The notes below the pieces were generated by a model. That model searched no databases, was not told where the DNA came from, and saw only the letters and a program-made list of their open reading frames with translations. From NCBI GenBank assembly GCA_024642245.1, contig JAHEBM010000035.1, positions 1-35,345 on the forward strand: a stretch of 35,345 nucleotides of DNA. Reading direction: 5' to 3'. The DNA is from Haliea sp. GTDB lineage: Bacteria; Pseudomonadota; Gammaproteobacteria; Pseudomonadales; Halieaceae. Positions within the stretch are counted from its first letter, which is position 1, and each line of letters starts with the position of its first letter. Below, one piece after another: positions 6,522 through 18,910 of the stretch. The position numbers and the translations under genes were made by a program.

Positions 6522-8012
6522 ATGACAAAAGAAATTCTGCTGGTGGCTGAAGCCGTATCCAATGAGAAGGGGGTGTCGGAAGACATCATCTTCGAGGCGA
6601 TAGAGCTGGCGTTGGCAACGGCTACCAAAAAGCGGTATGACGAGGACGCGGAGATCCATGTCACCATCGACCGCAAGACCGGCGACTATGTCACTGTGCG
6701 TCGCTGGTTGGTCGTGCCCGATGATGAGATGGCCCTGCTCGGTACCCAGCTGACCACCGAGGAAGCCATTGAAATGGACCCGGTCCTGAAGCCGGGCGAC
6801 ATTCACGAGGAGCAGGTTGAAAACGTCGGTTTCGGGCGCATTGCTGCCCAGACCGCCAAGCAGGTGATCGTCCAGCGAGTCCGCGACGCCGAGCGCGCCC
6901 AGGTCGTTGAGCAGTACATGAGCAAGGTCGGCCACCTGGTGGCGGGCACAGTCAAGAAGGTTACCCGCGACAACGTCATCGTAGACCTGGGTAACAATGC
7001 GGAGGGCCTGTTGCCCCGTGATCAGTTGGTGGGTCGCGAGACTTTCCGGGTCAATGACAGGGTGCGTGCGATCCTCAAGGAGATCAGCGAGGAGGCGCGT
7101 GGCCCCCAGCTGATACTCAGCCGATCCTGTCCGGAAATGCTGATCGAGCTGTTCAAGATAGAGGTGCCTGAGATAGCCGAGGAGGTTATCCAGATCCGCG
7201 CCGCAGCGCGCGACCCGGGTTCCCGGGCGAAAATCGCGGTCAAGACCAACGACCAGCGTATCGATCCTGTAGGTGCCTGTGTCGGTATGCGGGGTTCGCG
7301 GGTGCAGGCGGTTTCCAATGAGCTCGACAACGAGCGTGTTGACATCGTGCTGTGGGACGACAACCCGGCCCAGCTGGTTATCAATGCCATGTCACCGGCC
7401 GAGGTAGAGTCTATCGTGGTGGACGAGGACAGCGGCACTATGGATGTGGCCGTGTCAGAGGACAACCTGGCACAGGCGATCGGCCGCTCAGGCCAGAACG
7501 TGCGCCTGGCCAGTGAGCTGAGCGGCTGGACCATCAATGTAATGAGCCTTGAAGAGGCCGCAGACAAGCATGAAGCCGAAGCCGGCCAGGTAATCAACCT
7601 GTTTGTCGAGCAGCTCGATATCGATGAAGAGGTTGCGGAAATCCTGGTGGAAGAAGGCTTTACCACCCTGGAAGAAGTGGCTTACGTACCGCTTGAGGAG
7701 ATGACCGCTATCGAGGGATTCGACGCGGAAATCGCCGCCGAGTTGCGGGCCAGGGCCAAGGATGCCCTGCTGACGCAGGCTATCGCCTCCGAGGAGCAAT
7801 TGGGTGCCCGCGAGCCGGCCGAAGACCTGCTGACCATGGAGGGCATGGACCGACACCTGGCCTATATTCTTGCCAGTCGCGAAATCGTGACCATGGAAGA
7901 CCTGGCGGAACAGGGTGTTGATGACCTGATGGATATTCCGGACATGACTGAAGAACGTGCGGGCGAATTGATTATGACCGCCAGAGCACCCTGGTTTGCC
8001 GAAGCGGAATAG
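6522..8012 (+). CDS. nusA: Transcription termination/antitermination factor NusA
   Basis: RNA polymerase-associated factor governing pausing, termination and antitermination. The 496-residue length matches the long gammaproteobacterial form. Order of domains: N-terminal polymerase-binding domain (1 to ~125), S1 domain (~135-200, [20 protein letters not shown]), two KH domains (~230-345, with VGMRGSRVQ and [11 protein letters not shown]), and two C-terminal acidic helix-hairpin repeats (from ~365, [20 protein letters not shown]; and ~440-490, [20 protein letters not shown]). The acidic repeats bind RNAP alpha in E. coli. It sits between rimP and infB in the expected operon. Confidence 0.97.
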   Translation: MTKEILLVAEAVSNEKGVSEDIIFEAIELALATATKKRYDEDAEIHVTIDRKTGDYVTVRRWLVVPDDEMALLGTQLTTEEAIEMDPVLKPGDIHEEQVENVGFGRIAAQTAKQVIVQRVRDAERAQVVEQYMSKVGHLVAGTVKKVTRDNVIVDLGNNAEGLLPRDQLVGRETFRVNDRVRAILKEISEEARGPQLILSRSCPEMLIELFKIEVPEIAEEVIQIRAAARDPGSRAKIAVKTNDQRIDPVGACVGMRGSRVQAVSNELDNERVDIVLWDDNPAQLVINAMSPAEVESIVVDEDSGTMDVAVSEDNLAQAIGRSGQNVRLASELSGWTINVMSLEEAADKHEAEAGQVINLFVEQLDIDEEVAEILVEEGFTTLEEVAYVPLEEMTAIEGFDAEIAAELRARAKDALLTQAIASEEQLGAREPAEDLLTMEGMDRHLAYILASREIVTMEDLAEQGVDDLMDIPDMTEERAGELIMTARAPWFAEAE

Positions 8013-8068
8013 TACGCTGACTGAGCAGGCTTGAAGGCATAAAGACCGGGTACCAAGGAGATTATTGA

Positions 8069-10729
8069 ATGGCGCAGGTGACAGTACAGCAACTCGCAGA
8101 GGTAGTGGGCGCGTCCGTTGATCGTCTGTTGATGCAGATGAAAGAAGCGGGCTTGCCACACGCCGAGGCGCAGGAAGCTGTGTCCGACGAGGACAAGCAG
8201 ACACTGCTTGCCTTTTTAAAGCGCAGCCATGGCGAATCCGAGGCTGCGCCCAAGCGCATTACACTGAAGCGCAAGACGCTCAGCACCCTGCGAACCTCCG
8301 GTTCGCAAGGCAGGAAAACCGTCAATGTCGAGGTACGTAAAAAGCGCACCTACGTCAAGCGCGACCCGAGTGAGCTTGCCGCCGAGGCGGCCGGTGTAGA
8401 GCAGGAAGAACTGCAGGTCGAGGAGGCTCCTGTCGAGCTTGCTGTCCCGGCCGATGCTGAGACGGACGCTGCAGCCCAGGACCAGCTTGCCGCGCCGGTG
8501 GAGGTGCCTGCGGCACCCGCCCAGGCCGAGCCCGAATTTGTCGAGGAGGACCTGTCCAGCGTAGATCCCGAGATCCTGCGCCAGCGTGCGGCCGAGCGTC
8601 GCAAATTGAAGGAGGCTGAGGAAGCGGCTGCACGACAGGCTGCAGTTCAGGCACGCAAGGAAGAAGAAGGTCGTCGCAAGGAAGAACCCCAGGGCCGTAA
8701 TGAAGAGTCGGCAAAAGACGGCGTCAAGCGACCCAAGCGCTTGCACGAGGTTCGCACGGCGGCGCAGGACGATGAGCAGCGACGCAAGCAGCGCGGCAAG
8801 CTCGATCGTACGACACCCCTGGTTCGCGGTAAGAAGCGCGCACACAACCTGTCGCTCAATGATCTTGAGGCAGCGGAATCGGGCCTGGCCCGGCGTCGCG
8901 GTGGCCGCAAGAAGATCAAGGCGGCTCACGCAGAGCACTCCAAGCACGGATTTGAAATGCCCACCGAGCGAAAAGCGCAGGAAGTACAGCTGGCGGATAT
9001 GATTTCGGTCGGGTCCCTTGCCCAGCAGATGTCGGTCAAGGCCGGTGAAGTGATCAAGGAGTTGATGAAGCTTGGCGTAATGGCCAACATCAACCAGATG
9101 ATCGACCAGGATACAGCGACCCTGGTAGTCGAGGAGCTCGGGCATGTTCCCAGGCTGGTCAGCACCGATGTGCTGGAAGAGAAGCTGGAGGAAACCCTTT
9201 CCCTGCAGGAAGGCACGCAGGAGGCCAGGGCGCCGGTGGTGACCGTAATGGGCCACGTCGACCATGGTAAAACCTCGCTTCTGGACTTTATTCGCAAGAG
9301 CCGGGTGGCCTCTGGCGAGGCCGGCGGTATAACCCAGCATATCGGCGCCTACCACGTGGAAACCGATCACGGGATGATCTCTTTCCTGGATACGCCCGGC
9401 CACGCGGCATTTACCGCCATGCGGGCACGCGGTGCCAAGAGCACAGACATCGTGATCCTGGTCGTGGCCGCCGACGATGGTGTTATGCCGCAAACGATCG
9501 AGGCGGTAAAACACGCGCGTGCAGCGGGTGTGCCGATGATTGTCGCCGTCAACAAGATAGACAAGGAAGGTGCCGACCCCGAACGGGTCAAGAACGAGTT
9601 GTCCGCACAGGAAGTGATCCCTGAATCCTGGGGTGGAGACACGCAGTTTATCAATGTTTCAGCCCATACTGGTGAGGGCATAACCGAACTGCTGGACGCG
9701 GTACTGTTACAGGCCGAGGTGCTGGAGCTGACTGCGGCCAGGGACGTACCGGCGCAGGGTATTGTGATCGAATCGCGCCTGGACAAGGGCCGCGGTCCCG
9801 TGGCCTCGTTGCTGATCCAGAGTGGAACGCTGCGTCGCGGAGACGTTGTGCTGGCCGGGCTGCAGTACGGCCGGGTACGGGCCATGCTGGATGAGAATGG
9901 CAAAGCGATTGACGAGGCTGGCCCGAGCATACCGGTAGAGATCCTGGGCCTCAACGGCACCCCGGACGCCGGTGACCAGTTTGCAGTGGTGGAGAGCGAG
10001 AAGCGCGCTCGGGAGATCGCCGATTTCCGCCACACGAAGAGTCGCGACAGCAAGCTGCAACGGCAGCAGGCAGCGAAGCTCGATAATATGTTCGAGAGTA
10101 TGACCGCTGGCGAACGCAAGACGCTCAATGTCGTGCTCAAGGCCGATGTGCGCGGTTCACTGGAGGCCATCAATGCGGCCCTGATGGACCTGGGCAACGA
10201 CGAGGTCCAGGTGAATATCGTGGTAGGTGGTGTCGGCGGTATTACCGAGACCGACGTCAACCTGGCCATGACCTCCGGGGCGGTTATTTTTGGCTTCAAC
10301 GTCCGTGCGGATGCCGCGGCGCGCAAGCTGGTCGAGAACGAAGGCGTGGACCTGCGTTATTACAACGTGATTTACAACCTCATTGACGATGTGAAGGCCG
10401 CCCTGACGGGAATGCTGGCACCGGAACTGCGCGAGGAGATACTGGGCATTGCCGAGGTGCGCGATGTATTCAGTTCGCCCAAATTCGGCCAGATAGCCGG
10501 CTGTATGGTTATCGAAGGTACCGTGTATCGCTCCAGGCCCATCCGCGTGCTGCGTGACAACGTGGTGATCTACGAGGGTGAGCTGGAATCCCTGCGCCGC
10601 TTCAAGGATGACGCCAGCGAGGTGCGCAACGGCATGGAGTGTGGCATCGGGGTGAAGAACTATACCGACGTCAAGGTGGGCGACCAGATCGAGGTGTTTG
10701 AAGTGAAGGAGATCGCCCGCTCACTGTAA
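8069..10729 (+). CDS. infB: Translation initiation factor IF-2
   Basis: GTPase that delivers initiator fMet-tRNA to the 30S subunit. The 886-residue protein is the long proteobacterial type: an N-terminal IF2-N fold (residues 1-50), a charged low-complexity linker rich in Ala, Glu, Arg and Lys (~80-300), a second IF2-N domain (~305-360), then the G domain from ~388 with [11 protein letters not shown] (G1), DTPGHAAF (G3) and NKIDKEGAD (G4). Domains II-IV complete it, ending in the fMet-binding barrel with [19 protein letters not shown] precedes the ATG at 8069. Gene order nusA-infB-rbfA-truB supports it. The initiator tRNA it binds is encoded in the same operon. Confidence 0.97.
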   Translation: MAQVTVQQLAEVVGASVDRLLMQMKEAGLPHAEAQEAVSDEDKQTLLAFLKRSHGESEAAPKRITLKRKTLSTLRTSGSQGRKTVNVEVRKKRTYVKRDPSELAAEAAGVEQEELQVEEAPVELAVPADAETDAAAQDQLAAPVEVPAAPAQAEPEFVEEDLSSVDPEILRQRAAERRKLKEAEEAAARQAAVQARKEEEGRRKEEPQGRNEESAKDGVKRPKRLHEVRTAAQDDEQRRKQRGKLDRTTPLVRGKKRAHNLSLNDLEAAESGLARRRGGRKKIKAAHAEHSKHGFEMPTERKAQEVQLADMISVGSLAQQMSVKAGEVIKELMKLGVMANINQMIDQDTATLVVEELGHVPRLVSTDVLEEKLEETLSLQEGTQEARAPVVTVMGHVDHGKTSLLDFIRKSRVASGEAGGITQHIGAYHVETDHGMISFLDTPGHAAFTAMRARGAKSTDIVILVVAADDGVMPQTIEAVKHARAAGVPMIVAVNKIDKEGADPERVKNELSAQEVIPESWGGDTQFINVSAHTGEGITELLDAVLLQAEVLELTAARDVPAQGIVIESRLDKGRGPVASLLIQSGTLRRGDVVLAGLQYGRVRAMLDENGKAIDEAGPSIPVEILGLNGTPDAGDQFAVVESEKRAREIADFRHTKSRDSKLQRQQAAKLDNMFESMTAGERKTLNVVLKADVRGSLEAINAALMDLGNDEVQVNIVVGGVGGITETDVNLAMTSGAVIFGFNVRADAAARKLVENEGVDLRYYNVIYNLIDDVKAALTGMLAPELREEILGIAEVRDVFSSPKFGQIAGCMVIEGTVYRSRPIRVLRDNVVIYEGELESLRRFKDDASEVRNGMECGIGVKNYTDVKVGDQIEVFEVKEIARSL

Positions 10730-10746
10730 GCGGCGCAGACCCCGAA

Positions 10747-11148
10747 ATGGCAAAGGAATACAGCCGCACCCAGCGAGTGGCAGATTACCTCCAGCGAGAG
10801 CTGGCGGCGTTGATCCAGCATGAAATCCGCGACCCGCGGGTGGGTATGGTCAGCATTACGGGTGTGAATGTGAGCCGGGACCTGGGTCATGCCAAGATAT
10901 ATTTTACGGTGCTGGGCAGTGATACCAGCGAGGACGCCAGCGACTCCACCGAGGCACTGAACAAGGCGGCCGGTTTCCTGCGCTCCCAGCTGTCCCGCGA
11001 CAGCAATATGCGCAGTGTTCCCCAGCTGCGGTTTTATTTTGACAGCAGCGTGGGTCGGGGTCGCGACCTGGAGGATTTGATCCGCAGGGCCGCTGATGCC
11101 GATCGTCACCTGGGCTTGCGTGATGAGGAACCCGGAGAGGACAGCTAG
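10747..11148 (+). CDS. rbfA: 30S ribosome-binding factor RbfA
   Basis: Small KH-fold protein that helps mature 16S rRNA and is needed for cold growth in E. coli. The 133-residue sequence begins [19 protein letters not shown] and contains the family segments [18 protein letters not shown] and HAKIYFTVL, then [15 protein letters not shown]. The C-terminus is acidic. It lies 17 nt after infB and 3 nt before truB. Confidence 0.96.
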   Translation: MAKEYSRTQRVADYLQRELAALIQHEIRDPRVGMVSITGVNVSRDLGHAKIYFTVLGSDTSEDASDSTEALNKAAGFLRSQLSRDSNMRSVPQLRFYFDSSVGRGRDLEDLIRRAADADRHLGLRDEEPGEDS

Positions 11149-11151
11149 GCA

Positions 11152-12081
11152 GTGGCCAGGCAGCGCCGAGGTCGTCCGCTGGACGGCATCCTGGTACTGG
11201 ATAAGCCACCGGGAGTCAGTTCCAACCGGGCCTTGCAGATAGTGAAGCGGCTTTACGGCGCGGCCAAGGCGGGCCACACCGGTAGCCTGGACCCGCTGGC
11301 GACGGGGGTATTGCCCCTGTGCTTTGGCGAGGCGACCAAGTTCTCGCAGTTTCTGCTGGACGCGGACAAGGCCTACGAAAGCACTTTTGTGCTGGGCACC
11401 GCCACCGATACCGGCGACGCCGAGGGACAGGTGCTTGAAACAGTGGATGCCTCGGCCCTTACAGAGGCGGAGGTAGCCGAGGCACTGGCGGCTTTCAGGG
11501 GGGAGATCGAGCAGGTTCCCTCCATGTTTTCGGCGCTGAAGCATCAGGGCCAGCCCCTGTACAAGCTGGCCCGCCAGGGTAAGGAAGTTGAACGTAAAGC
11601 CCGCAGGGTTGTCATAAGCAGGCTCGAGTTACGTGCTTTTCGCGCTGCAGCGCAGCCGGAGGTGGATATTTATCTCGAGTGCAGCAAGGGCACCTACGTG
11701 CGATCTGTCGCCGAGGATCTCGGCAGGATGCTCGGGTGTGGCGCGCATGTTGCGCAGTTGCGGCGAACCAGGGCCGGTCCTTTCGGGATCGACCAGAGCG
11801 TCAGCCTGGCAACACTGGAGGCATTGCAGGCCGAGGGCCGCATGGCCGATATGGACGCGCTGTTGCTGAGCGCCGACACGGCAGTTGACAGTCTGCCGCT
11901 GGTGAAGCTCAGTGTTTCCGGCGGCTTTTATATACGCCAGGGCCAGCCGGTACTGGTGCCAAACGCGCCCTGTGGTGGTATGGTGCGCGTCGCCCTGGAA
12001 ACCGGTGAGTTTCTGGGGATTGGAGAAATATTGGACGATGGGCGCGTGGCGCCGCGTCGACTGATAGTCACCGGAAGGTGA
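11152..12081 (+). CDS. truB: tRNA pseudouridine-55 synthase TruB
   Basis: Makes pseudouridine 55 in the T loop of tRNAs. The 309-residue protein has LDGILVLDKPPGVSSN at the start, the catalytic-Asp motif GHTGSLDPLATGVLPLCFGEATK, YKLARQGKEVERKARRV, CSKGTYVRSVAEDLG and a C-terminal PUA-like tail. The start is GTG at 11152, three bases after the rbfA stop, with GGAGAG at about 11134; there is no suitable ATG. It is followed by a terminator-like hairpin before rpsO. Confidence 0.95.
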   Translation: MARQRRGRPLDGILVLDKPPGVSSNRALQIVKRLYGAAKAGHTGSLDPLATGVLPLCFGEATKFSQFLLDADKAYESTFVLGTATDTGDAEGQVLETVDASALTEAEVAEALAAFRGEIEQVPSMFSALKHQGQPLYKLARQGKEVERKARRVVISRLELRAFRAAAQPEVDIYLECSKGTYVRSVAEDLGRMLGCGAHVAQLRRTRAGPFGIDQSVSLATLEALQAEGRMADMDALLLSADTAVDSLPLVKLSVSGGFYIRQGQPVLVPNAPCGGMVRVALETGEFLGIGEILDDGRVAPRRLIVTGR

Positions 12082-12087
12082 CGCGAA

Positions 12088-12121
12088 CCTGTCTGTAGAT
12101 CTGCACGGACAGGCTCTTTTT
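12088..12121 (+). terminator. Intrinsic terminator/attenuator between truB and rpsO
   Basis: CCTGTCTG (12088-12095) pairs with CGGACAGG (12106-12113) with one G-U wobble, followed by CTCTTTTTT. A second small hairpin, GGGTAG (12129-12134) with CTACCC (12140-12145), stands between it and the rpsO ribosome-binding site and could form part of an S15-responsive leader. Confidence 0.65.
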
Positions 12122-12173
12122 ACTAACGGGGTAGACGTACTACCCAGGGCAGATTCAACAAGAGGAAATCAAC

Positions 12174-12443
12174 ATGGCTTTAAATGCTGAACGCAAGGCA
12201 GAGATCGTAAAAGAGTACCAGGTAGGTGAAGGCGACACGGGTTCCCCGGAAGTACAGGTAGCACTGCTGACCGCGAATATAGAGCAGCTGCAGGGACACT
12301 TTCAGTCGCACAAGCATGATCACCATTCCCGCCGCGGCCTGATCCGCATGGTAAACCAGCGCCGCAAGTTGCTGGATTACCTGAAGCGCAAGGATGCCGC
12401 GCGCTATACCGGCTTGATCAAGCGACTGGGTCTGCGTCGATAA
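12174..12443 (+). CDS. rpsO: 30S ribosomal protein S15
   Basis: Primary 16S rRNA-binding protein of the central domain. At 89 residues it has the standard length, and it shows [38 protein letters not shown] and [20 protein letters not shown] stands before the ATG. The rpsO-pnp pair is conserved; in E. coli S15 represses its own translation through a leader structure, and hairpins exist upstream here, but a matching pseudoknot was not established. Confidence 0.97.
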   Translation: MALNAERKAEIVKEYQVGEGDTGSPEVQVALLTANIEQLQGHFQSHKHDHHSRRGLIRMVNQRRKLLDYLKRKDAARYTGLIKRLGLRR

Positions 12444-12455
12444 GCTGTACAAAAT

Positions 12456-12477
12456 ACCGGGACCATAAGGTCCCGGT
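12456..12477 (+). promoter_or_regulatory. rpsO-pnp intergenic hairpin
   Basis: ACCGGGACC (12456-12464) pairs perfectly with GGTCCCGGT (12469-12477) around ATAA. No T run follows, so it is better read as an RNA-processing or decay-control stem than a terminator. In E. coli the pnp leader is cut by RNase III and then attacked by PNPase itself; a similar role is inferred. Confidence 0.6.
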
Positions 12478-12504
12478 GTTCATATAAAGAATTGGAGAAA
12501 AATT

Positions 12505-14631
12505 GTGAATCCAGTAACTAAAACATTCCAGTACGGTGGCCAGACAGTCACCCTGGAAACCGGCCGTATTGCAAGGCAGGCTTCCGGGGCGGTTCTGGTG
12601 ACCGTCGAAAATACGTCGGTGCTTTGCACCGTGGTGGCAGAAAAAACCCAACGCGAAGGTCGGGACTTTTTCCCCCTGGCCGTGCATTACACGGAAAAAA
12701 CCTATGCAGTAGGCAAGATTCCCGGTGGCTTTTTCAAGCGTGAAGGTCGTCCCAGTGAGAAAGAGACCCTGACTTCCCGCCTGATCGATCGCCCCATACG
12801 CCCGCTGTTCCCGAAAGGCTTCATGAATGAAGTGCAGGTGATATGCACCGTGATGTCGGCGGACAAGCACATCGATCCCGATATTCCGGCAATGATCGGT
12901 ACCTCGGCTGCGCTGGCAATATCGGGCTGCCCGTTCAACGGCCCTATCGGCGGCGCTCGGGTTGGCTTCAGCGAGGAGCACGGTTACCTGCTCAACCCCA
13001 CTTACCCGCAGCTGGCCGAGAGCAAGCTCGACATGGTCGTTGCCGGCACCAAGGACGCGGTGCTTATGGTGGAATCCGAAGCCAAGGAGCTCACCGAAGA
13101 CCAGATGCTCGGTGCGGTGCTGTATGCCCACCAGGAAATGCAGGTGGTTATCCAGGCCATTAATGAACTGGTAGCCGAAGCCGGCAAGCCCCGCTGGGAG
13201 TGGCAGGCTGCCGCGGTAAACCAGGATCTGCTGGCCGCCGTTGAAGCACAGGCCAAGGCCGACCTCGGCGAGGCCTACCGGATCACGGACAAGGCCGCGC
13301 GCTACGAGCGCGTAGGTGCTATCCGCAATGCCTGTGTTGAAACCCTGGCTGTTGCAGGTGGCCCCTCGGCAGACGAAGTGAAGGATCTGTTCAAGAGCGT
13401 CGAGAAAAGCCTGGTTCGCAAGCGCATTCTCGCCGGTGAGGCCCGCATCGACGGGCGCGACAACCGCACTGTTCGCCCCATTGCCTGCGAAGTCGACCTG
13501 CTCTCGAAAGTCCATGGTTCCGCCCTGTTTACCCGTGGCGAGACCCAGGCAATCGGTGCGGTCACCCTTGGCTCCACCCGGGATGCACAGATCATCGACG
13601 CACTGGAAGGCGAGCGTCGCGATCCCTTTATGCTGCACTACAACTTCCCTCCCTACTCCGTGGGCGAGGCAGGACGTGTGGGCTTTACAGGTCGTCGCGA
13701 AGTCGGCCACGGTCGCCTGGCACGTCGCGGCCTGGCCGCGGTGCTGCCCGGCGCTGAGGAGTTCCCCTACACCATTCGCGTGGTGTCGGAAATTACCGAG
13801 TCCAATGGCTCCAGCTCGATGGCCTCCGTCTGTGTTGGTTCGCTGGCGCTGATGGCTGCCGGCGTACCCCTGAAGGCACCGGTAGCCGGTATCGCCATGG
13901 GCCTGGTCAAGGATGGCAACCAGTTTGCCGTTCTCACCGACATCCTGGGCGATGAAGATCACCTGGGTGACATGGATTTCAAGGTGGCCGGTACTGCCGA
14001 GGGTGTTACTGCCCTGCAGATGGACATCAAGATCGAGGGCATCAACGAGCAGATCATGGAAGTGGCCCTGCAGCAGGCACAGACTGCGCGCCTGCACATC
14101 CTGGGCCAGATGAACCAGGTGCTGGCAAGCGCCCGCACGGTCACCTCGGAAAATGCACCCAGCATGGTTACCCTCAAAGTCGATTCCGACAAGATTCGCG
14201 ACATTATCGGTAAGGGCGGCGCAACGATTCGCTCTATCACCGAGGCGTCCGGTGCGACTGTCGATATCGATGACGACGGCACCGTACGGGTATTCGGCCA
14301 GGACATGGCGGCGCGCGATGCTGCGGTAGCCATGATCGAGGAAATTACCGCCGAGGCTGAGGTGGGTGCGGTTTACACCGGTACCGTGGTTCGCATTGTC
14401 GATTTCGGTGCTTTCGTCAACATCCTGCCAGGCAAGGACGGCCTTGTGCATATTTCCCAGATCGCCAACGAGCGAGTGGAGAATGTGTCCGACCACCTGA
14501 AGGAAGGCCAGGAAGTCCAGGTTAAAGTACTGGACGTTGACCAGCGCGGTCGTATCAAGCTCTCCATCAAGGAATTGCTGGAAGATGATGGCCAGGCCGA
14601 CGAGGCCCCGGTGGAGGAAGGCGCTGAGTAA
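12505..14631 (+). CDS. pnp: Polyribonucleotide nucleotidyltransferase (PNPase)
   Basis: Phosphorolytic 3'-5' exoribonuclease of the RNA degradosome. The 708 residues run: first RNase PH domain (~1-140, with [15 protein letters not shown]), alpha-helical linker, second RNase PH domain (~315-530, [15 protein letters not shown] and [10 protein letters not shown]), KH domain (~553-610, [17 protein letters not shown]) and S1 domain (~620-690, [21 protein letters not shown]), followed by an acidic tail. The start is GTG at 12505 with GGAG at 12494-12497. A long antisense reading frame covers the gene and is a shadow. Confidence 0.97.
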   Translation: MNPVTKTFQYGGQTVTLETGRIARQASGAVLVTVENTSVLCTVVAEKTQREGRDFFPLAVHYTEKTYAVGKIPGGFFKREGRPSEKETLTSRLIDRPIRPLFPKGFMNEVQVICTVMSADKHIDPDIPAMIGTSAALAISGCPFNGPIGGARVGFSEEHGYLLNPTYPQLAESKLDMVVAGTKDAVLMVESEAKELTEDQMLGAVLYAHQEMQVVIQAINELVAEAGKPRWEWQAAAVNQDLLAAVEAQAKADLGEAYRITDKAARYERVGAIRNACVETLAVAGGPSADEVKDLFKSVEKSLVRKRILAGEARIDGRDNRTVRPIACEVDLLSKVHGSALFTRGETQAIGAVTLGSTRDAQIIDALEGERRDPFMLHYNFPPYSVGEAGRVGFTGRREVGHGRLARRGLAAVLPGAEEFPYTIRVVSEITESNGSSSMASVCVGSLALMAAGVPLKAPVAGIAMGLVKDGNQFAVLTDILGDEDHLGDMDFKVAGTAEGVTALQMDIKIEGINEQIMEVALQQAQTARLHILGQMNQVLASARTVTSENAPSMVTLKVDSDKIRDIIGKGGATIRSITEASGATVDIDDDGTVRVFGQDMAARDAAVAMIEEITAEAEVGAVYTGTVVRIVDFGAFVNILPGKDGLVHISQIANERVENVSDHLKEGQEVQVKVLDVDQRGRIKLSIKELLEDDGQADEAPVEEGAE

Positions 14632-14651
14632 TCGGCCTTTCGATAGTGAAG

Positions 14652-14686
14652 AGGGGGATGCACCGTGAGGTGTGTCCCCTTTTTTT
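14652..14686 (+). terminator. Intrinsic terminator after pnp
   Basis: A stem of about 11 bp with two G-U wobbles (GGGGATGCACC with GGTGTGTCCCC) around GTGA, followed by seven T. It closes the rimP-pnp operon. Confidence 0.85.
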
Positions 14687-14779
14687 ATATACGATAGTAT
14701 AAACAAGGGGCATCGGCTGCCAAGGCGGACCAATCCGGATTTGCCTCGGCACCATTTTTCGCCTGGCAAATACAGGTAG

Positions 14780-15646
14780 ATGGATACTGTTTTGACCGCA
14801 AAAATCCGCTTTCTGCATATCCCTAAAACCGCCGGATCCACTTTCGACGAATGCCTGTTCCTGCAGTATTTGCGCCCCTACCTGTTGCGACGGCAATTTG
14901 TATTTTCGGGTGATTTCGATAGTGACAGGAAGCGATTTGAAGCGTTGTCGCCGGCAGCGCGCAGTCGTATCGCACTTTGTACGGGGCACGCGCCGCGCGT
15001 AACGGGACTCGCTGAGATCGATGCGCTGCCCACGGTGGCGCTGCTGCGGCACCCGGTGACGAGGGTGAAATCCTTTTGCCAGCATGTCAGCGAGGGCAAA
15101 AGCCCGAACATTTACTGCCGTGAACGCGATGGGCTTTTCGACCTGGACCAGTTTCTTGCAAGCGGTCGAATCCAGCTCGAAAATTTCCAGAGCCGTGTTG
15201 TGCTGGGAGAGCAGGGTTACCAGCTTCGGCCTGGCAATCGCGGCGAGCTGGCCCGGCTGGCGATGACGCTGCTTCAGTCGGAATTTGCCTGCTTTGGTAT
15301 AACCGAGGATTTTGACAGTTCACTGTTATTGTTCAGGCGGGTGCTGGGCTGGGAGGGGTGGCCCCTGTACCGCTCGCGAAACATTAGCAGCGAGCGGGCA
15401 CGGCTGCACTTCGATGCGCGACATATCGCCCGCATCGAGCAACTCAACGCGCTTGATCTTGCACTTTACGAGCTGGCCAGGGAGGCCTTTTACCAGCAGC
15501 TGGCACTGTTGTGCCCGCAGCTCGAGGAGCAGTTGGCGCAGTTCCGCTCGGCGCTGGGAAGGTCGCAGGTGCGCTTCATCCCTATCGACCTTGCCCGGCT
15601 TGCGGGCCGCTTGGGCCGGTTACTTACCAGCGCTCGTCCGGCTTGA
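14780..15646 (+). CDS. Sulfotransferase-like protein (PAPS-type P-loop family)
   Basis: A 288-residue protein beginning MDTVLTAKIRFLHIPKTAGSTF. HIPKTAGSTF resembles the 5'-phosphosulfate loop, and LLRHPVTRVKSFCQH resembles the 3'-phosphate site of the sulfotransferase-2/heparan type. A sulfated acceptor (polysaccharide or lipid) cannot be named from the sequence. No signal peptide or membrane segment is evident. It stands alone on the plus strand between the pnp terminator and the convergent acs gene, breaking the order seen in Pseudomonas, so it may be a local acquisition. The ribosome-binding site is weak (AGGTAG close to the ATG). Confidence 0.75.
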   Translation: MDTVLTAKIRFLHIPKTAGSTFDECLFLQYLRPYLLRRQFVFSGDFDSDRKRFEALSPAARSRIALCTGHAPRVTGLAEIDALPTVALLRHPVTRVKSFCQHVSEGKSPNIYCRERDGLFDLDQFLASGRIQLENFQSRVVLGEQGYQLRPGNRGELARLAMTLLQSEFACFGITEDFDSSLLLFRRVLGWEGWPLYRSRNISSERARLHFDARHIARIEQLNALDLALYELAREAFYQQLALLCPQLEEQLAQFRSALGRSQVRFIPIDLARLAGRLGRLLTSARPA

Positions 15647-15691
15647 ACGGCGCATTGCGAAGCTAGAAACTGCCGGCCCCGGCCCGTGTAG

Positions 15692-17623
<1,932 letters not shown>

Positions 17624-17661
17624 GGCAACCGTTCCCCTGAGTATTTATTGGTGAGTCTGGG

Positions 17662-17689
17662 ATGATACTGGGACTGGAGGCTTACGCAA
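17662..17689 (-). promoter_or_regulatory. Candidate sigma-70 promoter for acs
   Basis: On the minus strand TTGCGT (17684-17689) and TATCAT (17662-17667) are 16 nt apart, upstream of the acs start. The -10 matches 5/6 and the -35 3/6, which suits an activated promoter. Confidence 0.35.
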
Positions 17690-17740
17690 GCCGACCAAAG
17701 TCTAACGGCTTCTGGGCTGGCCTTGGGTGCGCGGAAATGC

Positions 17741-18628
17741 CTAGTGGCGGCCGGCGAGCATGCCCCAGTCTGAAACCGGGTTAAGGGCGATACGCACGTT
17801 GTCGATCAGGCGGGTGGAACCGAGCCTGGCGGCTGCCAGAATGGCGATCTCCTCGGTTTCCTCGGTAACGGGACGCAGTGTCCCGGCGTCGCGGATGGCG
17901 AAATAATCCGGCTCAAGACCGGCCTGCAGCAGTTTCATGCGGGCGTGGGATTCCAGCTGCAGGAAATTATCGAAACCGCAGGCAATGGCCTCGCGGCAGC
18001 TATTGAGTGTCTGGTGGATGACCGGGGCTATGTGGCGCTGGTCCGGTGACAGGTACCCGTTGCGCGAACTCTTGGCAAGGCCATCTGCATCACGGGCTGT
18101 CGCTACCCCGACAATGCGCACGGGCATACACAGGTCCTTCACCATTTTGCGTACGATGGACAGCTGCTGGTAATCCTTTTCGCCAAATACGGCGATGTCG
18201 GGCTGCACGATGTTGAACAATTTCGCGACCACGGTGGTCACACCATCGAAGTGCCCGGGGCGACTGCTGCCGCACAGGGTTTCTGAGAGGTCGGGAACAC
18301 GGACCTGGGTCTGCGCCGCCATGCCCTCGGGATAGATCTCACCTACCTCTGGCGCGTACAGCACCTGCACGCCTTCACTGAAGAGCTTTTCCTTATCCGC
18401 CGCCATGGTGCGGGGGTAGGCGTCGAGGTCTTCATTGGCGCCGAACTGCAGGGGATTGACAAAAATACTGACCACAACCACATCGCACAGGGCCCGGGCC
18501 TTGCGCACGAGATTGAGGTGACCTTCATGCAGGTTCCCCATCGTGGGAACGAAGGCGATTGTCTGGCCCTGTCGGCGAAAGTTTTCGAGGGCTGATTGTA
18601 ACTGCGCGTTGCTGCTGTAAGTTCGCAT
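17741..18628 (-). CDS. panC: Pantothenate synthetase
   Basis: Joins pantoate and beta-alanine with ATP to make pantothenate. The 295-residue protein has the HIGH-type motif PTMGNLHEGHLNLV, FVNPLQFGANEDLDAYPRT, the pantoate site SSRPGHFDGVTTVVAKLFNI, FGEKDYQQL and the KMSKS-like LAKSSRNGYLS. The ATG at 18628 starts MRTYSSNAQLQSAL. It is 282 nt downstream of panB, not tightly coupled, and has its own candidate promoter. The beta-alanine gene panD, next to panC in Pseudomonas, is absent from the window. Confidence 0.96.
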   Translation of the reverse strand: MRTYSSNAQLQSALENFRRQGQTIAFVPTMGNLHEGHLNLVRKARALCDVVVVSIFVNPLQFGANEDLDAYPRTMAADKEKLFSEGVQVLYAPEVGEIYPEGMAAQTQVRVPDLSETLCGSSRPGHFDGVTTVVAKLFNIVQPDIAVFGEKDYQQLSIVRKMVKDLCMPVRIVGVATARDADGLAKSSRNGYLSPDQRHIAPVIHQTLNSCREAIACGFDNFLQLESHARMKLLQAGLEPDYFAIRDAGTLRPVTEETEEIAILAAARLGSTRLIDNVRIALNPVSDWGMLAGRH

Positions 18629-18725
18629 ATCGACCTCATTCCTTCAGTGCGGAACGGTGATGCTAAACGAATAGTAATCACGGGCTGGCTATCCCGTGCG
18701 CCTACCAAACCTGCAAGGGACGGGA

Positions 18726-18754
18726 AGTATGAACCAAGGTCCTGTACCCGGCAA
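18726..18754 (-). promoter_or_regulatory. Candidate sigma-70 promoter for panC
   Basis: Minus-strand TTGCCG (18749-18754) and CATACT (18726-18731) with a 17-nt spacer; each matches the consensus at 4/6. The leader would be about 90 nt. Confidence 0.45.
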
Positions 18755-18838
18755 CGAATTTTCATGAAAAATTCACGTGATCTGTTACTAAAAGAAGCAC
18801 GCTTTCCGGCCTCTGGGAGACCCGGGTAGCGAATGATA

Positions 18839-18850
18839 GTGAGCGCTCAC
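18839..18850. promoter_or_regulatory. Perfect palindrome resembling a LacI-family operator
   Basis: GTGAGCGCTCAC is a perfect 12-bp palindrome in the 282-bp panB-panC gap (18629-18910). It equals the core of a symmetric lac operator. It lies ~85 bp upstream of the candidate panC promoter. No LacI-family regulator is in the window, so the binding factor is unknown. Apart from this and the panC promoter, nothing else was seen in the gap. Confidence 0.4.
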
Positions 18851-18910
18851 ATTGTTTAATGGCGCTGGTGGCCTGAGCAGTGGTGATAGGCGCGCGAGCG
18901 CCCCCGCCGG

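Noticed and set aside
12418-14841. An 807-codon open frame antisense to pnp
   Set aside because: It mirrors the codon bias of a secure pnp gene, crosses rpsO and the terminator, and its protein resembles no family I recognise.
18343-18765. Minus-strand ORF in the panB-panC gap
   Set aside because: It overlaps the panC coding start in another frame and covers the panC promoter; its composition looks like a shadow.
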